A stretch of DNA of 54,604 nucleotides from Bacteroidales bacterium. GTDB lineage: Bacteria > Bacteroidota > Bacteroidia > Bacteroidales > Tenuifilaceae. Below the pieces are notes generated by a model. That model saw nothing but the letters and a program-made list of their open reading frames with translations, made no database searches and was not told the origin of the DNA. The stretch lies in assembly GCA_028708425.1 (NCBI GenBank), contig JAQVYY010000011.1, forward strand, positions 19,332-73,935, in the 5' to 3' direction. The position numbers and the translations under genes are program-made. The first letter of the stretch is position 1. Every line of letters starts with the position of its first letter. Below, in pieces: positions 24,688-33,867 of the stretch.

Positions 24688-25307
24688 TGAACTACACAAA
24701 TTTCAAGGCGCAATTCTTTCCTCTAATCTGCTTTAGTCCCCACCAGGTATATGCCTTGCATCCTGATTTTAATAAAAACAACCTAACCAACTGGTTAAAA
24801 AAAGAGTATGTTATAAAACTAAAAAACGGCCTATATACATTCCCCGAGTACAAGCAAGAATCGTTTTATTACATGTACTTTGCCAATAGAATGTATAAAC
24901 CATCGTATATAAGCACACATACAGCCCTCGCCTTCTATGGTTTAATCCCCGAGGCCGTTGTTCAAATCACCAACGTATCTAGTCTTAAAACAGCACAATT
25001 CGAAAATCAGTTTGGGACCTATACATATCAAAACATCCAACCCTCTCTTATGTTTGGATTTGAGGCAAAACCCTACAAAAATGGTTTGTATATGCTTATG
25101 GCGCAACCCGAGAAAGCTCTGCTCGATCTTCTTTACCTCAATCCTTACTATATAACCTGGCAAGATTTTGAAGCCTTACGTATCGATGAAAATCTTTTGG
25201 AAGAGCTAATTAGCATCGAAAAATTGCAGAGCTACGCTAAATCATTCCAAAATAAACGATTGCAAAGCATTGTTGATGCCCTTACAAAAACCCTAAATAA
25301 TGATTAA
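24687..25307 (+). CDS. AbiEi-like antitoxin of a type IV toxin-antitoxin system
   Basis: A 206-residue protein matching the AbiEi-type antitoxin/transcriptional regulator family. The N-terminal winged helix (about 14-60) has LTNWLKKEYVIKLKNGLYTF. A central part reads YISTHTALAFYGLIPEAVVQ (about 74-93), and the C-terminal part GLYMLMAQPEKALLDLLYLN, which is the usual EKALLDLL motif. The antitoxin acts on the toxin enzymatically or indirectly rather than by a tight complex, and represses the operon. It overlaps the toxin gene by 8 bp. The pair stands between repeat arrays in the middle of the bacillosamine genes. Confidence 0.85.
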   Translation: MNYTNFKAQFFPLICFSPHQVYALHPDFNKNNLTNWLKKEYVIKLKNGLYTFPEYKQESFYYMYFANRMYKPSYISTHTALAFYGLIPEAVVQITNVSSLKTAQFENQFGTYTYQNIQPSLMFGFEAKPYKNGLYMLMAQPEKALLDLLYLNPYYITWQDFEALRIDENLLEELISIEKLQSYAKSFQNKRLQSIVDALTKTLNND

Positions 25308-26085
25308 TACAGAACAGGTTTTTTCTTTTTTCCCTCCATACCTCAGAGAGAATCCTGCACATAGAAAATATTTGATTAAGGAGTATATTCTACTTTTAAT
25401 TCTTGACTTTCTATCCACTTCAAAATATATTCAAGAAATAACATTTATTGGTGGCACTAGTCTCCGATTAGTAAAGGGTATCGATCGTTTTTCTGAAGAT
25501 TTGGATTTCGATTGTAAGAACCTTACACTAGTTGACTTCAATAAAATGACCGATTCCGTACTCCTATTCCTTCAGAGGTTTGGAATAAATGCAGTAATCA
25601 AAGAGAAAAACCAAGCAAACCTATCGGCCTATAGGCGTAATATTTACTTTCCCGAATTTCTTTTTGATCTGAACCTTTCTGGCCATAGAGAGGAGCGATT
25701 TCTTATAAAAATTGAGGCGGAAGACCAGAATTATTTATACAACCCGAAGCTTGCCATAGTACAATCATGTGGTTTTTTTTTCAGTATACCAGTGCCACCC
25801 GATGAAATTCTTTGTGCAATGAAGATATCTGCTCTTCTCAACCGTTCAAAAGGCAGAGACTTTTACGATGCTATTTTTCTTCTTGGCCAAACTGTCCCCG
25901 ATTTTGGATTTCTACAACAAAAATTGGGCATTAAGAATATGAGTGAATTGAAAAAAGCACTTGAAGAACACCTTACAAAGGTCGATTTGAATCATAAGGT
26001 GAAAGATTTTGAGCATCTGGTTTTTGAAAAGCGGAATAGTAAAAAGATACTTAGCTTTCCCGAAATGGTTAAATTATTAGATTGA
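25300..26085 (+). CDS. AbiEii-like nucleotidyltransferase toxin
   Basis: A 261-residue member of the AbiEii/AbiGii toxin family, with a DNA polymerase beta-like nucleotidyltransferase fold. FIGGTSLRLVKGIDRFSEDL (49-68) followed by DFD gives the hG[G/T]S motif and the D-x-D metal ligands (D67, D69, D71 region). Further matches are FLIKIEAED, LDEILCAMKIS-like PPDEILCAMKISALLNRSKG (about 166-185) and RDFYDAIFLL. Relatives add nucleotides to RNA targets, which halts growth and gives abortive phage defence. All key residues look intact, so the pair is probably active. Confidence 0.87.
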   Translation: MINTEQVFSFFPPYLRENPAHRKYLIKEYILLLILDFLSTSKYIQEITFIGGTSLRLVKGIDRFSEDLDFDCKNLTLVDFNKMTDSVLLFLQRFGINAVIKEKNQANLSAYRRNIYFPEFLFDLNLSGHREERFLIKIEAEDQNYLYNPKLAIVQSCGFFFSIPVPPDEILCAMKISALLNRSKGRDFYDAIFLLGQTVPDFGFLQQKLGIKNMSELKKALEEHLTKVDLNHKVKDFEHLVFEKRNSKKILSFPEMVKLLD

Positions 26086-26420
26086 AAGAGTAAGCAGTAA
26101 GCAGTGAGTTGCGGGTTTCGGGTTTCGGGTTTCGGGTTTCTAGTTACGAGTTTACGCGCCCGACTGGGCATAGCATAACGTAGATTATTTTATCGCCACA
26201 GTGTAACTCAGTGTAAAACACAGTGTAACACGGTGAAACAAAATAACTCAGAAACAGATCGCTTCGCAAAGTTCGCTCGCGATGACGGCGAAAAAAGTAC
26301 GTGTATGTAATCCATTCAACAAATCTACTCATCACAGATTACTCATTACACATCACACAACAACTTTAAGAACTGTATAAACTTTACGAACTTTCAACTC
26401 AAAAAACTGCTAACTTCACC
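26086..26420. repeat. mosaic intergenic repeat array 5 and wzi upstream region
   Basis: After the toxin stop come AGCAGTAAGCAGTGAG, then three direct TTTCGGG steps (GGGTTTCGGGTTTCGGGTTT), TTCTAGTTACGAGTTTACGC and ACTGGGCATAGCATAACG. One CACAGTG-type unit follows (26199-26245). The part 26246-26420 differs: it has TCGCTTCGCAAAGTTCGCTC, ACTCATCACAGATTACTCAT and TCACACAACAACTTTAAG. No convincing TAnnTTTG promoter is seen before wzi. Confidence 0.75.
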
Positions 26421-27938
26421 ATGAAACTCCCAACAACTCTCCTACTCTGCCTCCTACTCTCTCCCTCCCTTTTTGCTCAAAAAGACACACTTAGATTCAA
26501 CGCCAACATATCAGCCCTATCAACCGTTGGAACCACCAAGGATCAAAGTTTTTGGCTAACCCACAACCGCTGGGGTATGTTTGATGATGCCAGTGCCAAT
26601 GGGCTTACGCTACTGTCCACTAGTTACCGCATAAACAACGAGAAACTTTTTAGTATAGGCGGCGGTATCGATCTGGTTGCAAGGGCATCTTCCAACTCAT
26701 CGGCATATATTCAGCAAGGCTATGTAGAAGCTAAACTGGGGTTTATACATTTTGAGGCGGGTCGTAAGCAAACGAGCTATGGTATAACTTTAAGCGATCT
26801 ATCATCGGGATCCTTGGCCATAAGCAATAACTCAATACCAATTCCCCGAATTGTGTTATCCGTCCCCAATTTTTATAATGTGCCTTTCACCAAAGGATAT
26901 CTTGAATTTCGTGGTCATTTTGCCCACGGCTGGCTCGATAATTCAAGGTACGTAAAGGACGCTTTTGTTCACGATAAATCATTCCATATTCAGGCGGGTG
27001 GCGATATAGGGATTAACGCTTACTGGGGACTTACCCATATCGCAATTTGGGGAGGCAATTCACCTGTCCATGGCGAGTTACCCGCCACACTTTCCGATTT
27101 TTTAAGGGTTATGATAGCCAAAGAGGGTCCCGATGGATCGCCTGCAAACGAGGTAAATGCGCTGGGTTTTCATACCGGGGTGTGGGATTGGGGTATAAAA
27201 GCCAAAATTGGACAATCGAGCCTACACCTATACTACCAACACCTTTTTACCGACGGATCGGGGCAATCATACAAAAACAAGCTGGATGGCCTTTGGGGCT
27301 TGGGTGTAAAGGATCCTTTGCCAACACGAATAGTAACGGAAGTTCTGTATGAGTTTATGTACACAATGCACCAAAGCGGACCTGGTCTATCTGACCCACG
27401 GGTAGACGACCAACCCTGGTTTTGCGATGAACCCAACTGTGGTTTTCCATATGGTGGGCGCGACAATTACTATAATAACAGCATGTATAGGTCGGGGCAT
27501 TCATACCTGGGGATGTCACTTGGCACCCCATTTTTTATGACCCAAAAACAGCTCGATAAATTCGATTCAGACATTAACACCTACAGCTCAGCATATTTTG
27601 TTAGCAACCGAAACATAGCGCACCATTTTGCGGTTAAGGGTGAGGTAACTCATAACTTCAACTATAAGCTATACGCATCCTACGTACGGTACTTTGGTAC
27701 CTATACTGGGCTTAACATGGGAGACAGCTCTCGTTTTGGTTTTTTTAATCCTGACCTAAATTCCGAGGACTACTTTTTTAACCCCGCACAAAAGCAGTGG
27801 TACTTTATGCTAGAAACCAGCTGGAAAATAAAAAGCATTAAGAATATTACCTTCCACTCTACCCTAGCCGTAGACAAGGGGCAGCTATTTAATAACGCTG
27901 GATTAATGGTGGGGTTATCGTGGGATTTTAATAGATAG
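26421..27938 (+). CDS. wzi: Wzi-family capsule assembly outer-membrane protein
   Basis: A 505-residue protein with a signal peptide (KLPTTLLLCLLLSPSLFAQ, cleavage after about residue 19-20). The rest alternates short amphipathic strands with turns, as in the beta-barrel Wzi family: FNANISALSTVGTTKDQSFW, YVEAKLGFIHFEAGRKQTSY, GYLEFRGHFAHGWLD and HSYLGMSLGTPFF. The last strand ends WDFNR with an aromatic near the C-terminus, typical of outer-membrane barrels. Wzi in enterobacteria fixes capsule to the cell surface. Here it is the only clear outer-membrane component of the locus; no Wza-like exporter is in the window. It lies between two repeat arrays. Confidence 0.85.
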   Translation: MKLPTTLLLCLLLSPSLFAQKDTLRFNANISALSTVGTTKDQSFWLTHNRWGMFDDASANGLTLLSTSYRINNEKLFSIGGGIDLVARASSNSSAYIQQGYVEAKLGFIHFEAGRKQTSYGITLSDLSSGSLAISNNSIPIPRIVLSVPNFYNVPFTKGYLEFRGHFAHGWLDNSRYVKDAFVHDKSFHIQAGGDIGINAYWGLTHIAIWGGNSPVHGELPATLSDFLRVMIAKEGPDGSPANEVNALGFHTGVWDWGIKAKIGQSSLHLYYQHLFTDGSGQSYKNKLDGLWGLGVKDPLPTRIVTEVLYEFMYTMHQSGPGLSDPRVDDQPWFCDEPNCGFPYGGRDNYYNNSMYRSGHSYLGMSLGTPFFMTQKQLDKFDSDINTYSSAYFVSNRNIAHHFAVKGEVTHNFNYKLYASYVRYFGTYTGLNMGDSSRFGFFNPDLNSEDYFFNPAQKQWYFMLETSWKIKSIKNITFHSTLAVDKGQLFNNAGLMVGLSWDFNR

Positions 27939-28975
27939 ACAGCCATTGGCTGTTGGCCTTTTGCCATTAGCTAGTGAATATCGAATGAATATTAAAAAAC
28001 AGGAAACTGACTGAGAGGTTAAGGTTGAGGTTGAGAAAGTGAGAGGTGAGAAGTAAGTTGCGGGTTACGGGTTTCTAGTTACGAGTGTGCGAAGCCGAAT
28101 GGGCATTGCATAACGCAGAATATTTTATCTCCACAGTGTTACTCAGTGTACAACACAGTGGAACACGGTGAAACAAAACAGAGAACAATTCTTTGCCACA
28201 GTGTTACTCAGTGTACAACACAGTGATACACGGTGAAACAAAACAGCGAACAATATATCTCCACAGTGTTACTCAGTGTACAACACATGGAACACGGTGA
28301 AACAAAACAGAGAACAATATATTTCCACAGTGTTACTCGGTGTACAACACAGTGGAACACGGTGAAACAAAACAATACAGTGTCAACGCAAAACGCAGAA
28401 CTGGGAACGCAAAACAATCTCCGCTAATCTGTGTAATCTGTGGACAAAAACAGTGAGCAGTAAACAGTGAGCGGTGAGCAGGAAGTTGCGGGTTACGGGT
28501 TTCTAGTTGCGAGTTTATGCACCCGAATGGGCATCGCATAACGCAGGAGATTTTATCTCCACAGTGTTACTCAGTGTACAACACATGGAACACGGTGAAA
28601 CAAAACAGAGAACAATATATTTCCACAGTGTTACTCGGTGTACAACACAGTGATACACGGTGAAACAAAACAGCGAACAATATATTTCCACAGTGTTACT
28701 CGGTGTACAACACAGTGAAACACAGTGATACAAAACAGAGAACAATATATTTCCACAGTGTAACTCAGTGTACAACACAGTGGAACACGGTGAAACAAAA
28801 CAATACAGTGTCAACGCAAAACGCAGAACTGGGAACGCAAAACAATCTGCGCCAATCTGTGTAATCTGTGGACAGAAAAACAGCGTAAATCAGTAAAATC
28901 TGTGTCATCTGTGTTCCAAGAAACAGCAAAACGCCGAACGTAGTACGTAAAACGCACAACAGTGTAAAGTGGAAA
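27939..28975. repeat. mosaic intergenic repeat array 6
   Basis: After about 70 bp of ordinary sequence, the block TTGCGGGTTACGGGTTTCTA starts near 28057. Four 65-bp CACAGTG units begin at 28132, 28197, 28262 and 28326. Then come GTCAACGCAAAACGCAGAAC, the ATCTGTGTAATCTGTGGACA block, heptamers and CCGAATGGGCATCGCATAAC, then a second run of four 65-bp units (28559-28800) and another ATCTGTGTAATCTGTGGACA. The whole is two passes of the same higher-order order. Several minus-strand open frames of 60-100 codons are artefacts of the repeat. Confidence 0.88.
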
Positions 28976-28995
28976 GTTTACAAGCATAGCTATTT

Positions 28996-29325
28996 TTATG
29001 CGATTTTAAATTCTCCGTCGATCAGCTCAACGTTGAAATTTACTTTCGCTTTCAATGCTCTAAAAACTCGAAGAATAGTTTCAATCGTTACATTCTTCGC
29101 ATTTCTTTCGATTCTAGAAATTTGAGATTTTTGTACTCCAATCAATTTACCTAATTCGGCTTGGGTCAAATGCCTTTCTTTTCTTGTGCGTCTAATTACT
29201 TCTCCCAAGAGGTCAAGTCGAAGTTCGTACTCATATTTATCCCTTTTTTCAGTACCTGTTTTCCCAATATGTTTGTCTTTCAACTCGTCAAGGGTATAAA
29301 TATGTATTTTTTTTGTGGCTTCCAT
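28996..29325 (-). CDS. HigA-like XRE antitoxin
   Basis: A 109-residue protein read from the minus strand. The N-terminal part (EATKKIHIYTLDELKDKHIG) should bind the toxin. The C-terminal half is a Cro/C1-type helix-turn-helix (about residues 50-105) with IRRTRKERHLTQAELGKLIG and QKSQISRIERNAKNV. The ATG at 29325 is preferred, 7 bp after the toxin stop. An ATG at 29352 would add nine Lys/Thr-rich residues and overlap the toxin. The toxin-first gene order is typical of HigBA and of the related RelE/XRE pairs. Confidence 0.88.
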   Translation of the reverse strand: MEATKKIHIYTLDELKDKHIGKTGTEKRDKYEYELRLDLLGEVIRRTRKERHLTQAELGKLIGVQKSQISRIERNAKNVTIETILRVFRALKAKVNFNVELIDGEFKIA

Positions 29326-29332
29326 AGTCGCT

Positions 29333-29674
29333 TTATTTGTTTTTTTGTTCAAAGTATAACTTCATAATTACTTTTGCTTTCTCGATTTCTATCCTCGGGA
29401 TTTTGTCCGTTTTCTTAATAATTCCGTGAGTAGCAACTACAAGTGTTTCGGTCTTGTTCAATTTATCCCAGAATGCAAAAAGTCGGTAATACGTTCTTTT
29501 GTAATTGGTTCTAAACTCCCATATTTCATTTTCTAGCTTCTTAAACAGTTCAGGGTCATTTAAATATTTTGCCTTGTCGATGTTATAAATAATTTTTTCT
29601 TTAGCCTTTTCGTCCAAAACATTCAAAAGGTTCCAAACTTCTTCAAGTATAATAACCTCAAATTTCGGTTTCAT
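29333..29674 (-). CDS. HigB/RelE-superfamily toxin
   Basis: A 113-residue protein on the minus strand: PKFEVIILEEVWNLLNVLDE, then KKLENEIWEFRTNYKRTYYR (about 44-63) and LFAFWDKLNKTETLVVATHG. The IWEFRTxxxxxxYRLFAFW pattern is that of the phage-derived Gp49-like/HigB toxins (DUF891), which are ribosome-dependent mRNA endonucleases. The C-terminus EIEKAKVIMKLYFEQ forms the last helix. It is the first gene of the pair. With the antitoxin it sits alone between two long repeat arrays, transcribed against its neighbours. Confidence 0.88.
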   Translation of the reverse strand: MKPKFEVIILEEVWNLLNVLDEKAKEKIIYNIDKAKYLNDPELFKKLENEIWEFRTNYKRTYYRLFAFWDKLNKTETLVVATHGIIKKTDKIPRIEIEKAKVIMKLYFEQKNK

Positions 29675-29695
29675 TCATTGTATTTTTGTTAACGA

Positions 29696-29703
29696 CAAAT
29701 CTA
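29696..29703 (-). promoter_or_regulatory. possible -7 element of the higBA pair
   Basis: On the minus strand this reads TAGATTTG, a perfect TAnnTTTG, 21 bp before the toxin ATG. There is no TTG at the expected 19-20 bp spacing upstream, so the call is weak. Confidence 0.4.
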
Positions 29704-31700
29704 AAGAAAAGTTCTAATATATGGAAACATTTGTGTGGTTTTTTTCCTAACCTATATTTGCTAACTAGTACGTAAAGGGTAAAAACTAAAAGTGGAGAAT
29801 TGCGGGTTACCAAAACTGAAGATACAACGCAAAACGTGAAACGTAGAGCATAAAACGACAAAATAATCTGCGCCAATCTGTGTAATCTGTGGACAAAAAA
29901 GCGGTGAGCAGAGGGTTGCGGGTTTCTAGTTACGAGTTTGCAAAACCGAATGGGCATCGCATAACGTAGAAGATTTTATTGCCACAGTGGAACACGGTGT
30001 AAAACACAGTGGGACACGGTGAAATAAAACAGCGAACAATATATCTCCACAGTGTTACTCGGTGTACAACACAGTGAAACACAGTGATACAAAACAGAGA
30101 ACAATATATTTCCACAGTGTAACTCAGTGTACAACACAGTGTAACACAGTGAAACAAAACAATACAGTGTCAACGCAAAACGCAGAACTGGGAACGCAAA
30201 ACAATCTGCGCAAATCTGTGTAATCTGTGGACAAAAACAGTGAGCGGTAAACAGTGAGCTGTGAGCAGGAAGTTGCGGGTTGCGGGTTTCTAGTTGCGAG
30301 TTTATGCACCCGAATAGGCATCGCATAACGCAGAATATTTTATCGCCACAGTGGAACACGGTATAAAACACAGTGATACACGGTGAAACAAAACAGAGAA
30401 CAATATATCTCCACAGTGTTACTCGGTGTACAACACAGTGAAACACAGTGATACAAAACAGAGAACAATTTATCTCCACAGTGTTACTCAGTGTACAACA
30501 CAGTGTAACACAGTGAAACAAAACAATACAGTGTCAACGCAAAATGCAGAACTGGGAACGCAAAACAATCTGCGCCAATCTGTGTAATCTGTGGACAAAA
30601 ACAGTGAGCGGTAAACAGTGAGCGGTGAGCAGGAAGTTGCGGGTTGCGGGTTTCTAGTTACGAGTTTGCGAAGCCGAATGGGCATCGCATAACGTAGAAG
30701 ATTTTATCGCCACAGTGGAACACGGTATAAAACACAGTGATACACGGTGAAACAAAACAGAGAACAATATATCTCCACAGTGTTACTCGGTGTACAACAC
30801 AGTGAAACACAGTGATACAAAACAGCGAACAATTTATCTCCACAGTGTTACTCAGTGTACAACACAGTGTAACACAGTGAAACAAAACAATACAGTGTCA
30901 ACGCAAAACGCAGAACTGGGAACGCAAAACAATCTGCGCAAATCTGTGTAATCTGTGGACAAAAAAGCGGTGAGCAGAGGGTTGTGGGTTTCTAGTTACG
31001 AGTTTGCGAAGCCGAATGGGCATCGCATAACGTAGAAGATTTTATTGCCACAGTGGAACACGGTATAAAACACAGTGATACACGGTGAAACAAAACAGCG
31101 AACAATATATCTCCACAGTGTTACTCGGTGTACAACACAGTGAAACACAGTGATACAAAACAGCGAACAATTTATCTCCACAGTGTTACTCAGTGTACAA
31201 CACAGTGGAACACGGTGAAACAAAACAATACAGTGTCAACGCAAAACGCAGAACTAGGAACGCAAAACAATCTGCGCAAATCTGTGTAATCTGTGGACAA
31301 AAACAGTGAGCGGTGAGCAGGAAGTTGCGGGTTGCGGGTTTCTAGTTGCGAGTTTATGCACCCGAATAGGCATCGCATAACGCAGAATATTTTATTGCCA
31401 CAGTGGAACACGGTGTACAACACAGTGATACACGGTGAAACAAAACAGCGAACAATATATTTCCACAGTGTTACTCGGTGTACAACACAGTGAAACACAG
31501 TGATACAAAACAGCGAACAATTTATCTCCACAGTGTTACTCAGTGTACAACACAGTGTAACACAGTGAAACAAAACAATACAGTGTCAACGCAAAACGCA
31601 GAACCCAGAACATAAAACACAAAACTCCAAAACAATCTGCGCTAATCCGTGTTATCTGTGGACAGAACAACAGCGAAATTAACCTTTTGACATTAGCTCT
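29704..31700. repeat. mosaic repeat array 7 with a higher-order tandem repeat
   Basis: From about 29795 to 31670 the sequence is entirely repeat. The landmark CCGAATGGGCATCGCATAAC (or its AATAGG variant) occurs at 29946, 30310, 30674, 31012 and 31362, giving periods of 364, 364, 338 and 350 bp. Each period contains, in order, two to three 65-bp CACAGTG units, GTCAACGCAAAACGCAGAAC, GGGAACGCAAAACAATCTGC, ATCTGTGTAATCTGTGGACA, GAGCGGTAAACAGTGAGC-type heptamers and TTGCGGGTTTCTAGTTRCGA. Copies differ by scattered substitutions and by loss of one heptamer block. Minus-strand open frames up to 181 codons come from this repeat and are not genes. Confidence 0.92.
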
Positions 31701-31819
31701 TAGCCTTTAGCAAACCAACGGCCGAACGCCAAGCGCAAAAAATCCTGGCATAAAAATTGATGTGTTTAACCTAACTTACTCCATTTGCACCGTAGCGAAG
31801 AAAAACTAAAGCTAAACAG

Positions 31820-31849
31820 TTGATTATTGCAACAAAAAGATTAGTTTTG
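31820..31849 (+). promoter_or_regulatory. Bacteroidota-type promoter of pglF
   Basis: TTG at 31820-31822 and TAGTTTTG at 31842-31849 are separated by 19 bp, a full match to the TTG-N19-TAnnTTTG consensus. Transcription would begin around 31855, giving a leader of about 20 nt before the ATG at 31875. It lies just downstream of the repeat array, so pglF has its own promoter. Confidence 0.72.
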
Positions 31850-31874
31850 TATTGTTTAACAAAACCTCTGAAAA

Positions 31875-33824
31875 ATGGGTTTATTCTCAATTAATAAAAC
31901 GTGGGCACGTGATATTGTGAAAAAATTCACTCATCGTTTCGTGCCGAGCTGGTACATTTTCGCTTTTGATGTGCTGGTTGTTTTTGGCTCATACTTTATT
32001 GCTTACGCCTTAAGGGTTAACTTTAACCTAGCTCAACTAGAGGTCTCGAATATTTCGGCACACGCCGTTATCATAACATACATCTACTCCATTAGTTTTA
32101 TAGTGTTCAGATCATACTCTGGCATAATACGGCATACCGGTTTTACCGACACCCTAAAAATTCTTCAAGCAAATGGTGCCGCCTTTGTAATCATCTTACT
32201 AATATCATTAGGTTTTAGATTTACCAATAGCGCATTTGCCAAAGAGATATCGTTTGGGGTTCTGGCAATCCACTTCCTGCTGGCATATTTTGTTATGATG
32301 GGTGCGCGTATAGTAGTTAAAACAACCTACCATGTAATTGCTGGTTCATATAAAAGGGATAATAAAACCGTTTTAATATACGGAGCGGGAGCCTCTGGCC
32401 TACTTACCCTAAACGCCCTCTTTCAAGATATTTATATTTCGTACAATGTAGCAGCTTTTATCGATGAGAACCATGGAAAAATTGGCAAGACGCTTGAAAG
32501 GATTAATATTCTCTCTCCCAAACAGGCATTAAACCCTGAATACATAAGGAGATTTGATGTTGACCAGCTAATCATTTCTATCCAAAACATTACTAAAGAT
32601 AAACAACGTACTATAGTTGAGGAGGCGCTTGAACTAAACCTTGAAGTTAAGATAGTACCCGCCATTGATAAATGGATTAACGGACAGCTAAGCTCAGAGC
32701 AAATTCGTAAGGTTAATATTGAAGAGCTGCTTCAGCGTGAGCCCATCAAAATGGACAGCAGCAACGTATCAAGATACATATATGGAAAATCGGTACTTAT
32801 TACAGGTGCCGCAGGGTCAATTGGATCGGGGCTTGTAAGGCAAGTTCTTACCTACCGCCCAGCCAAACTAATTCTTCTCGATCAGGCCGAGTCGGCAATT
32901 TACGATTTACAAACCGAGATAAATAATTCCGATGAGCTAGTATCCGTTAGCCATTTAGCCGAATATATTATTGCTAACGTAAAAGATAAATTCCGCATTA
33001 ACCAAATATTCGAACGCTATAAGCCCGATATCGTGTTCCACGCTGCCGCCTACAAGCATGTTCCCTTAATGGAGAATAACCCTTATGAGGCCTTGCTGGT
33101 TAACGTATTTGGCACACGAACCTTGGCCGATTTGGCTGTTAAACATAGGGTTGAAAAATTCGTAATGATTTCTACTGACAAAGCCGTTAACCCTACCAAC
33201 GTAATGGGAGCATCAAAACGAATTGCCGAAATATACACGCAATCGCTAAACGATGGGATTACCCAGTTTATAACCACCCGATTTGGTAATGTTCTTGGAT
33301 CAAACGGCTCGGTAGTGCCTCTCTTCCGTAAACAAATTGAGAATGGTGGGCCCGTAACGGTAACCCACAAAGAAATTACACGCTTCTTTATGACCATCCC
33401 CGAAGCGTGTAGTCTGGTTCTCGAAGCGGGGGCTATGGGCAAGGGCGGCGAAATCTTCGTATTCGACATGGGGCATCCTGTAAAAATTTACGACTTAGCC
33501 CGTAAAATGATTAAGCTATCGGGACTAGAAATCGATAAGGACATAGAAATTAAGGAGATTGGACTTCGATCAGGCGAAAAGCTATACGAAGAACTTCTGA
33601 ACAACCAAGAAAATACTCTACCTACCTATCATCCAAAAATTTTAAAAGCAAAAGTTAGGACGTACAAAAAAGAGTTTATTGAGACAAGCTTCGACGACCT
33701 TGCCCACCTTATTATTGATGCCAATGTATTTGAACTGGTTGCAAAAATGAAACAAATTGTACCAGAATACGTTAGCAACAACTCTATATACGATGTGCTC
33801 GATAAGCAAAGGGTTAGCAAATAA
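31875..33824 (+). CDS. pglF: PglF/WbpM/CapD-like membrane UDP-GlcNAc 4,6-dehydratase
   Basis: A 649-residue protein. Four membrane helices (about 26-46, 63-80, 101-116, 128-148) come first, then a CoA-binding-like Rossmann domain (VLIYGAGASGLLTL, 166-179), then the catalytic SDR domain with VLITGAAGSIGSGLVRQ (307-323), FHAAAYKHVPLMENNPYEA and STDKAVNPTNVMGASKRIAE, in which Met replaces the usual Tyr before the active Lys. RFGNVLGSNGSVVPLF and GLRSGEKLYEELL are further family marks. It makes the retaining 4-keto-6-deoxy intermediate used by PglE to form bacillosamine-type sugars. The full membrane form is present. It has its own promoter and a terminator close behind. Confidence 0.93.
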   Translation: MGLFSINKTWARDIVKKFTHRFVPSWYIFAFDVLVVFGSYFIAYALRVNFNLAQLEVSNISAHAVIITYIYSISFIVFRSYSGIIRHTGFTDTLKILQANGAAFVIILLISLGFRFTNSAFAKEISFGVLAIHFLLAYFVMMGARIVVKTTYHVIAGSYKRDNKTVLIYGAGASGLLTLNALFQDIYISYNVAAFIDENHGKIGKTLERINILSPKQALNPEYIRRFDVDQLIISIQNITKDKQRTIVEEALELNLEVKIVPAIDKWINGQLSSEQIRKVNIEELLQREPIKMDSSNVSRYIYGKSVLITGAAGSIGSGLVRQVLTYRPAKLILLDQAESAIYDLQTEINNSDELVSVSHLAEYIIANVKDKFRINQIFERYKPDIVFHAAAYKHVPLMENNPYEALLVNVFGTRTLADLAVKHRVEKFVMISTDKAVNPTNVMGASKRIAEIYTQSLNDGITQFITTRFGNVLGSNGSVVPLFRKQIENGGPVTVTHKEITRFFMTIPEACSLVLEAGAMGKGGEIFVFDMGHPVKIYDLARKMIKLSGLEIDKDIEIKEIGLRSGEKLYEELLNNQENTLPTYHPKILKAKVRTYKKEFIETSFDDLAHLIIDANVFELVAKMKQIVPEYVSNNSIYDVLDKQRVSK

Positions 33825-33844
33825 AAAGTATAACATATAGCTAC

Positions 33845-33867
33845 AAAGGGGCATGGCCCCTTTTTTT
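33845..33867 (+). terminator. intrinsic terminator of pglF
   Basis: The hairpin AAAGGGGC / GCCCCTTT with a three-base loop ATG (stem 33845-33852 and 33856-33863) runs into seven T. It lies 20 bp after the pglF stop and closes the polysaccharide locus. Confidence 0.88.

Noticed and set aside
26144-26335. Minus-strand 63-codon open frame before wzi
   Set aside because: It covers array 5 and low-complexity sequence, with no start signal or family resemblance.
29976-31573. Minus-strand open frames up to 181 codons, rich in Cys, Phe, His and Val
   Set aside because: They are the 65-bp and higher-order repeats read through; frames shift between copies, no homologous family is recognisable, and similar frames arise in every array (24.3-24.7, 28.2-29.0, 34.2-34.6 kb).
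28132-31573. Possible CRISPR array
   Set aside because: Units are 65 bp throughout with no constant repeat plus unique spacer pattern, the whole unit is repeated, and no cas genes are in the window.
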